A stretch of 47,981 bases of DNA from an uncultured Alphaproteobacteria bacterium (lineage in GTDB: Bacteria > Pseudomonadota > Alphaproteobacteria > Sphingomonadales > Sphingomonadaceae): contig CAIZNH010000026.1 of the NCBI GenBank assembly GCA_903934325.1, positions 1 through 47,981 on the forward strand. The letters are read 5' to 3'. A program made the translations under genes and the position numbers. Within the stretch, counting starts at the first letter, position 1. The number at the start of each line of letters is the position of its first letter. Shown in pieces: positions 42,979-47,981 of this stretch. The notes below the pieces were generated by a model. It saw nothing but the letters and a program-made list of their open reading frames with translations, was not told where the DNA came from and made no database searches.

Positions 42979-44391
42979 TCAGGTCTTCATTTCGTAAGGC
43001 ACCACGCCGCGCCGGAACAGGTCGACGCCGATGGTCTGGTCGCTCGGCGGGTAGGCGCGCTGTTCGCAATCGGTGCGCGGGCAGATGCGGCACGACACGC
43101 CGATCGGGGTCACCGCCCGGGCAGAGGCGAGATCGATCCCGTCGGCATAGATGAAATCGCCCGCGTGCTGCGCCTCGCACCCCAGCGCCACGGCAAAGCG
43201 GCGCGGGTTGCGGTCGAACCGCCCGGCAGTCTTCACCAGCCCCTTGGCGATCGAGACATAGCGCACCCCGTCGGGCGTTTCGGCGAGCTGGACGAGGATG
43301 CGATCGGGAATGGCGGCGGCCTCGTGCACGACCCACAAGGGGCAGGCCCCGCCGAATCGCGCGAACTGGAGCCGCGTGGCGCTGTGGCGCTTGGTGATGT
43401 TGCCGGCCATGTCGACGCGGCAGAAGAAGATCGGCAGGCCGCGCTCGCCCTCGCGCTGCATGGTCGAGAGGCGGTGGCAGGTCTGCTCGAAGCTGGTCTG
43501 GTAATGCAGTGCCAGCCGGTCGACGTCATGGCGGAAGGCGCGGGCCATCGCCCGGAAGCTGCCATAGGGCATCAGCACGGCGCCGGCGGCATAGTTGGCG
43601 AGCCCGATGGTCAGCAGCTCGCGCGAGACCTCGCTGCGCAGCCGCGCCGCATCGGCAATCCGGCGGATCGCCGGGCCGAGCGAGGTCGCGGCGACATGAT
43701 AGGCGATCTGGAAGCGGATGCTGGCGGCAGGCTGGCCCGAATCGATGTGCAGCACCTTGCTGGCGGCATCGAAGCTGCGCAGCACTTCGGCGGGGCGCAT
43801 CTCCACGGCGATCCCGTGCACCTGTGCGAGGTGCTGCTGCAGGGCCTCGGCGCTCGGCAAGGCATCCGGCCCCGCGATCAGGCGGGCGAGCCGCTCGGCC
43901 GCGCGGTCGATCGGATCGACGTAATTGTTCGACAGGTGGAACCAGTCGCGCACTTCCTCCCACGGCAGGCGCGCACCTTCTCCGGCATCGACCGCCAGCG
44001 CCTCGTCGACCATTTCGAGCCGCTGGCTGGTGCGGCGGAAGGCGGCGTGCAGCTCGACAAAGCGCCGCGCGAAGGCGGGCTGCTGTTCGGCCAGCCGGGC
44101 AATCGCATCGGGCGGCAGGGGCGAATCGAACAGCGGATCATTCGCTGCCTCGCGCAGGGAAAGCGAGAGCTGCTCGGCATCCTCGCCGGGGAAGTCCTGC
44201 CAGTCGAGCGGGAAGAGGCTCGCCACCTGTTCGATCAGGCGCGGCGTGAGCGGGCGGTCGTCATGCTCGAGCTGGCTGAGATAGGACGGGCTGATCGCCA
44301 GCTGCTGCGCCAGTTCCGCCTGCCTCAGCCCCCGCCGTTCGCGCAGGGCGCGCAGCTCCCGTCCTGCGAAGATCCTGTGCCGCTTTCCCAT
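42979..44391 (-). CDS. XRE-family regulator with IrrE-like domain (ScfR/RamB type)
   Basis: A 470-residue regulator. The N-terminal helix-turn-helix reads LRQAELAQQLAISPSYLSQL, and the middle is an ImmA/IrrE-like domain with RFQIAYHVAATSLGPAI, in which the zinc HEXXH is replaced (degenerate). The C-terminal part is a DUF2083-like region with a Cys cluster, SCRICPRTDCEQRAYP. This layout is that of short-chain fatty-acyl regulators and RamB, which sense acyl-CoA status. The start ATG at 44391 follows GGAGGT. Three TTTGCAAA palindromes lie 14 bases upstream (see that entry), the kind of half-site RamB binds, so it probably autoregulates and controls the divergent LuxR-type gene. Confidence 0.85.
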   Translation of the reverse strand: MGKRHRIFAGRELRALRERRGLRQAELAQQLAISPSYLSQLEHDDRPLTPRLIEQVASLFPLDWQDFPGEDAEQLSLSLREAANDPLFDSPLPPDAIARLAEQQPAFARRFVELHAAFRRTSQRLEMVDEALAVDAGEGARLPWEEVRDWFHLSNNYVDPIDRAAERLARLIAGPDALPSAEALQQHLAQVHGIAVEMRPAEVLRSFDAASKVLHIDSGQPAASIRFQIAYHVAATSLGPAIRRIADAARLRSEVSRELLTIGLANYAAGAVLMPYGSFRAMARAFRHDVDRLALHYQTSFEQTCHRLSTMQREGERGLPIFFCRVDMAGNITKRHSATRLQFARFGGACPLWVVHEAAAIPDRILVQLAETPDGVRYVSIAKGLVKTAGRFDRNPRRFAVALGCEAQHAGDFIYADGIDLASARAVTPIGVSCRICPRTDCEQRAYPPSDQTIGVDLFRRGVVPYEMKT

Positions 44392-44404
44392 GGGAGACCT
44401 CCAG

Positions 44405-44435
44405 TTTGCAAATTTCGGCTTTGCAAATTTGCAAA
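44405..44435. promoter_or_regulatory. Three TTTGCAAA palindromes, probable operator of the ScfR-type regulator
   Basis: TTTGCAAA occurs at 44405-44412, 44420-44427 and 44428-44435; the last two abut head to tail, and the first is one-and-a-half turns away. They lie between the divergent starts at 44391 and 44500, in the only AT-rich stretch there. The Corynebacterium RamB motif contains the same TTTGCAAA core, and the neighbouring gene encodes a RamB-type protein, so a binding site for it is a fair inference. Confidence 0.65.
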
Positions 44436-44499
44436 TTAACATTGGACTGCACTGCGCCCTTGCGCAAGTCATCGAGGGGACAGTCCCGGGAGAACCCGC

Positions 44500-45312
44500 A
44501 TGGCCACCAATGTTCTGGAACTTCGCCGCTACAATCCGGCAGGCAGCCCCGCCGCTCTGGCCGAGCGCGTGTCGGTCACCAGCCGCGCCGATATCGCCGC
44601 CGCAGCGGCGCTGCTGGGGCACGCGGCGCACGCGCTGGGTCTGCGGATCATGGTGTGGCACGATCTCGCCTCGCTCGAAGCGATGCGCGATGCAGACGGC
44701 GCGCCGCTCAATGCCGGGGTGTTCGGCTGGAGTGACGAGGAGCTGGCCCCGTGGCAATGCCGCGACCGGATGCTCGGATCGCCGCTGCTGCGCGCCTGCC
44801 GGGTCGAAAGTGCGCCCTTCCGGGCCAGCCGCAATGGCATCCACACCCGCTGGCCCAACCGCCTTGTGGCGCAGATCGGGCTCAATGATTTCGAGGGGCA
44901 GGCGGGCATGACGGCCGCCATAGCCATTCCCGTCCACCTGCCGTTCGGCCAGGTCGGCGCGGCGCTCATTACCAGCATTGACGGGCTGGCCGATGATCTT
45001 GCGGACATCTTTGCCGATGCCGTCGCGGCGCTAGCGCCGGCGGTCGAACGCTTCGTGCGCGGCTATGTCATGGTCAGCCGTGACGAGCGCTACCTGCCCG
45101 ATGACTGCCTGCTCACCAGCCGCGAAGTCGAGTGCCTGAACTGGATCGCGCACGGCAAGACCGACTTCGAGATCGGCATCATCCTCGGCTGCAGCCATGC
45201 CGGGGTGCGCTATCATGTCACCCGCGCCTGCACCAAGCTGGGCGCGGTCAATCGCGCGCAATCCGTGTTCCGCGCCGCCCAGCTCGGCCTCCTCGGCGAG
45301 CCTGCGCGCTAG
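44500..45312 (+). CDS. LuxR-family regulator (solo, no LuxI nearby)
   Basis: A 270-residue protein with an N-terminal ligand-binding region resembling autoinducer-binding domains (WHDLASLEAMRDA, GVFGWSDEELAPW, AIAIPVHLPFGQVGA). A C-terminal LuxR-type helix-turn-helix reads LTSREVECLNWIAHGKTDFE and CSHAGVRYHVTRACTKL. Several usual autoinducer-contact Trp and Asp positions are hard to align by eye, so ligand type is unknown. No luxI synthase is seen nearby. It is divergent from the ScfR-type gene across the TTTGCAAA sites, and its start follows GGGAGAA. Confidence 0.82.
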   Translation: MATNVLELRRYNPAGSPAALAERVSVTSRADIAAAAALLGHAAHALGLRIMVWHDLASLEAMRDADGAPLNAGVFGWSDEELAPWQCRDRMLGSPLLRACRVESAPFRASRNGIHTRWPNRLVAQIGLNDFEGQAGMTAAIAIPVHLPFGQVGAALITSIDGLADDLADIFADAVAALAPAVERFVRGYVMVSRDERYLPDDCLLTSREVECLNWIAHGKTDFEIGIILGCSHAGVRYHVTRACTKLGAVNRAQSVFRAAQLGLLGEPAR

Positions 45313-45327
45313 GGCCAGCGCCAGTCT

Positions 45328-46425
45328 TCAGCTGCCGTCGGCGGCCACCAGCACGAACGGGCTCCAGGCCGCCGGGTGCGCCCAGAATTCCTTCCAGCCT
45401 GCCACAGCCGATCCGTCGGCCCGCTTGCCCGTGCGCACGGCAATCATCGCCTGGCGCAGGGCTTCGGCCTTGGGCAGGCCGCTGCGCGAGAAGCGCATGG
45501 TCTCGACTGTGAGCACCGCGGTGACTTCATCCGAGACCCGCCAGTGGCTCGCCAGCAGCGCCTTGGCTCCGGCATGGAGGAAGGCCCGGGCAAGGCCGGA
45601 CAGGCTTTGCGAGCCCGGCGTGCCATCGGATGCGGCGGTGTTGCAGGCCGAAAGGATCAGCCACTCGGCGGTGAGCGACAGGCGCGAGGCTTCGCTGGCG
45701 GTGAGCAAGCCGTCGTCCTGTGCGCTGGCGGTGGCGGGCGGGGTGAAGACGAGACCGGGTTCGGCTGCGCGCCCGACTTCCTTGGGCAGCAGGCCGTGGG
45801 TGGCAAAGGCGATGATCCCCGCGCTGGAAAGGCCGGCATCCTGCTTGAGCGCGGCCTCGGTCGCGGCCGGACCAAGTTTCAGCCCGGCCGCCGGGGCATT
45901 GAGCGCGGCGGCCATGCTCTTGAGTTCGATTTCCGTGCCCGGCAGCGGCGACAGCTTGCGCAGGGCATCGGGCGATGCGACCGCGATCTCCTGCAACGCG
46001 CCCCGCATCAGGCGGCGCCCGCCCTGTTCGACAGAGCGTGCCGCGCCCGATCGGCCCAGAAGGCTGGGGGCGCCATAGCCGAGGAACTCGCGCTGCGCCC
46101 CGCTCGCCTTGGGCAGCGGGCGCGCGAGCCTGAGCGCCGAGACCGCCGGAAGGGTGATGAAGGCGTATTTGTCACCCAGCCACGCGGACTGCTTCAATGT
46201 GTCGACATCGCCCGCCTCGGCCTTGTCCTGTGCCGGATCGAAGGCGGTGACCAGCACCGGCAGCGGCAGGCCGCTCAGTGGCCCGGCGACAGTGACGAAG
46301 ACGCGCTTGGCCTTGCGGAGCGCCGGCTCGAGCGGTGCGAACACCGTGGTGTAGAGCCGGTGGGCCGCACAGCCCGCAGCGGCGCAATCGAGACCCGGGC
46401 GCAGGAAGAATATGTCCTCTCTCAT
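45328..46425 (-). CDS. CHAT-domain protein, probably truncated at the 5' end
   Basis: The C-terminal 365 residues form a caspase-like CHAT domain: VFVTVAGPLSGLPLPVL, catalytic-type His210 in AFATHGLLP and Cys261 in ILSACNTAA, and LARAFLHAGAKALLASHWRV. Both dyad residues are present, so a protease fold is complete. Full-length family members carry long TPR repeats before this domain. Here the frame upstream of the ATG at 46425 has no such repeats and runs antisense into the next gene. The ATG lacks a ribosome site, and only 6 bases separate it from the ADP-ribosylglycohydrolase start. A rearrangement has probably removed its first part. Confidence 0.75.
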   Translation of the reverse strand: MREDIFFLRPGLDCAAAGCAAHRLYTTVFAPLEPALRKAKRVFVTVAGPLSGLPLPVLVTAFDPAQDKAEAGDVDTLKQSAWLGDKYAFITLPAVSALRLARPLPKASGAQREFLGYGAPSLLGRSGAARSVEQGGRRLMRGALQEIAVASPDALRKLSPLPGTEIELKSMAAALNAPAAGLKLGPAATEAALKQDAGLSSAGIIAFATHGLLPKEVGRAAEPGLVFTPPATASAQDDGLLTASEASRLSLTAEWLILSACNTAASDGTPGSQSLSGLARAFLHAGAKALLASHWRVSDEVTAVLTVETMRFSRSGLPKAEALRQAMIAVRTGKRADGSAVAGWKEFWAHPAAWSPFVLVAADGS

Positions 46426-46431
46426 CGGCCA

Positions 46432-47303
46432 GTGATCGAGCCTGCGCCTTCCACTGAAGAAGATGCGATCCGCGACCGGGCGATCGGCGCCCTCATCGGC
46501 CTTGCCGTGGGAGACGCGGTCGGGACCACGCTCGAGTTCAAGCAGCGCGACAGCTATCCGCGCCTCACCGACATGGTCGGCGGCGGTCCGTTCCGGCTCA
46601 AGCCGGGACAATGGACCGACGACACCTCGATGGCGCTGGCGCTTGCCGACAGCCTGCTCGTGGCCGACGGCTTCGACCCTGAGGACCTGATGCGCCGCTT
46701 CGTCGCATGGCGCGACGAGGGCGCCTATTCCTGCACCGGGACCTGCTTCGATATCGGCATGACGGTAAGCTCGGCGCTATCGCGCTGGCAGCGTAGCGGT
46801 GACCCGCTGGCGGGGTCCACCGACCCAAACTCCGCCGGTAATGGCTCCTTGATGCGGTTGTCGCCTGTGGCAATCCGTCACTGGCAGGACCGCGAGAAGC
46901 TGCGCCACATCGCTGCGCTCCAGAGCCGGACCACCCACACCGCGCCTGAAGCGGTCAGCGCCTGCGTTGCTTATGCCGAACTCATTGCCGATGCGATTGC
47001 GGGGCAGCCGCGCCACGCGGTGCTGGCGCCAAGAGAGACCGATCGCGTCGGCAGGATCGCCGAGACTATGGGGGCTCGTGGCGTGGAGCATTGCGCCATG
47101 GCATCGGTTCGAGTGGTTGTGTCGCCCATTCGCTCAAGGCTGCGCTGTGGTCGATCGGGCGTACCAGCGATCTCCGCTCGGCTGTATTGACGGCTGCCAA
47201 TCTCGGCGGTGATGCGGACAAGACGGCTACGATTACCGGCAAGCTTGCTTGGGCGCTCGATGGAACTAGCGCTAACTGTTCATCGTATCGTCTAGCGGGG
47301 TGA
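46432..47303 (+). pseudogene. ADP-ribosylglycohydrolase (DraG-like), frameshifted
   Basis: From the GTG at 46432 the frame gives AIGALIGLAVGDAVGTTLEF, then WTDDTSMALALADSLL (metal site), CTGTCFDIGMTVSSALSRW, GNGSLMRLSPVAIRHW and TAPEAVSACVAYAELIADAI. At 47070-47074 (GGGGG) one base appears to be missing. In the shifted frame the family continues as GGSWRG, GSSGCVAHSLKAALWSIGRT and NLGGDADKTATITGKLAWAL, to TGA at 47303. The usual NLGDDADT metal motif reads NLGGDADK, so a key Asp and Thr are lost, and the usual last residues are missing. DraG-type enzymes remove ADP-ribose from proteins. It is probably inactive. Confidence 0.75.
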
Positions 47304-47412
47304 ATGGCTGGTCGGGCGACCGGAGCGAGTGCAAAAAGGTCGCTAGAGCGCAGCTAGCCTTGCCTTGCGCCAACAAATGACGATAACGCTGGTTTCCTTT
47401 CAACTGCGAAAT

Positions 47413-47769
47413 CTATCCCTCCCCAGAATTGGTGTCGCCACGCTGGGCTTCGCAATCGTCTGGGGCAAGGTGGTTGCTGAAAAGGGATGCTAGCTTTGCG
47501 AACGCTTCAATGTCAGCGGTTTCAACTCCTTCCCACATGGACAAGGGGTTGAGCGTGTAGATGGTACGGCGCCGATCATCGGGAACCTGCCTCATGCTTA
47601 GGACTCCCCGCTTAAGCAGATGACCGAGTCGCCTCGAAACTGTTGGTTGGCTCGCCCTGACGTGCGAATAAATTTCCGTCGCCTGAAGTGGGCCGTCGGC
47701 TAGGGCAAGCACGATTTGACCGTCGACTGACACCAGGTCGCGAGAAAGGGGGCTTAACTGAACGAACAT
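47413..47769 (-). CDS. Winged-helix transcriptional regulator (MarR-like, small)
   Basis: A 118-residue protein with ATEIYSHVRASQPTVSRRLG (recognition helix) and LLKRGVLSMRQVPDDRRRTI (wing, with the Arg run), as in MarR-type DNA-binding proteins. The flanking helices are short, so it is compact. Ribosome site AGAGG lies 5 bases before the ATG at 47769. GC is lower than in the rest of the window, suggesting recent acquisition. Target genes are unknown; it might control something off the right edge. The 109 bases before it (47304-47412) hold no feature I can see. Confidence 0.7.
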   Translation of the reverse strand: MFVQLSPLSRDLVSVDGQIVLALADGPLQATEIYSHVRASQPTVSRRLGHLLKRGVLSMRQVPDDRRRTIYTLNPLSMWEGVETADIEAFAKLASLFSNHLAPDDCEAQRGDTNSGEG

Positions 47770-47849
47770 AAAACCTCTGGCCCATACATCCGCAAACGCA
47801 CGGACTGGAAAAAATTAGAATTGCAGCTGCTAATACCGGCCTTTGATCA

Positions 47850-47900
47850 TCATAGGCAAAATATTTTGTACAAAAAATATTATAAAAATATTTTTTTCCT
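47850..47900 (-). promoter_or_regulatory. AT-rich tract with a TATAAT box and a near-palindrome around GTAC
   Basis: This stretch is nearly pure A/T, far from the window's norm. It holds a near-palindrome centred on GTAC at 47868-47871 (ATATTTTGTACAAAAAATAT, about 9 bases each side with mismatches), and on the minus strand TATAAT at 47879-47884. That is about 110 bases upstream of the winged-helix gene's ATG. It is probably that gene's promoter and operator. A 5-pair hairpin, TGGAG/CTCCA, lies at 47929-47943. Confidence 0.4.
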
Positions 47901-47981
47901 TGATCTGTTGAAGTGGTGACACACTATTTGGAGTTAGGCTCCATTTAAAAGGGTGTGGACGAAGATTGTTAACCAGGTCTC

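Noticed and set aside
44405..44435. Short repeats considered as a CRISPR
   Set aside because: Units are only 8 bases, without spacers; an operator explains them better.

Overview
The window looks like chromosomal DNA of an alphaproteobacterium of the Sphingomonadales, most likely Erythrobacteraceae. This is inferred from the high GC content, the TonB-receptor, amidohydrolase and hydantoinase repertoire, protein wording typical of that group, and a perfect copy of the chromosomal parS centromere consensus at 19612-19627. No rRNA, tRNA or CRISPR array is visible. Codon use is uniform over most of the window. It changes at a short AT-rich palindrome inside putA and in the last 0.7 kb, where composition drops sharply.

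Layout. 1-120: end of an IS3-family element. 277-7822 (mostly minus strand): putA, two periplasmic proteins of unknown role (one Met/Gly-rich, one SH3-like), mtnP and a glutathione transferase. 8011-12079 (plus): a tight operon of aldehyde dehydrogenase, APH-like kinase and acyl-CoA dehydrogenase. The kinase plus dehydrogenase pair resembles the split form of eukaryotic ACAD10/11 and the LvaA/LvaC pair, which suggests 4-hydroxyacyl-CoA breakdown. 12081-16472: a BASS-family transporter and a secreted TolB-propeller/amidohydrolase fusion. 16480-19627: a relic flagellar zone (motB 3' part, fliC 3' part, apparently intact fliS). It surrounds a large curlin-repeat protein and ends with the parS site. 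19646-24609 (minus): alpha/beta hydrolase, a coupled GNAT acetyltransferase/flippase pair, glutathione-dependent formaldehyde dehydrogenase and a small Cys-rich protein. 24725-29871: M1 metallopeptidase, a DUF6702 protein and a GAF-PAS-GGDEF-EAL protein.

30026-36172 (plus): a four-gene overlapping operon of fused hydantoinase/5-oxoprolinase, DUF969, DUF979 and DUF2891 proteins, read here as 5-oxoproline (or related lactam) uptake and hydrolysis. 42817-36177 (minus): a five-gene operon of TonB-dependent receptor, ABC ATPase, two ABC-2 permeases and a secreted M14 deacylase-like enzyme, with 4-nt ATGA overlaps at the last three junctions. This is the best candidate in the window for an undescribed system: outer-membrane import of a ligand coupled to an ABC machine and a periplasmic amidase. 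Upstream lie an ScfR/RamB-type XRE regulator, three perfect TTTGCAAA palindromes between it and a divergent LuxR-type regulator, and a possible metal-responsive operator.

The right end (45328-47981) looks like decaying or recently rearranged accessory DNA: a CHAT protease-like gene lacking its N-terminal part, an ADP-ribosylglycohydrolase gene with a one-base frameshift in a G run and altered metal-site residues, a small winged-helix regulator of lower GC, and an AT-rich tract. All functions were assigned by reading protein motifs by eye; no database search was run.
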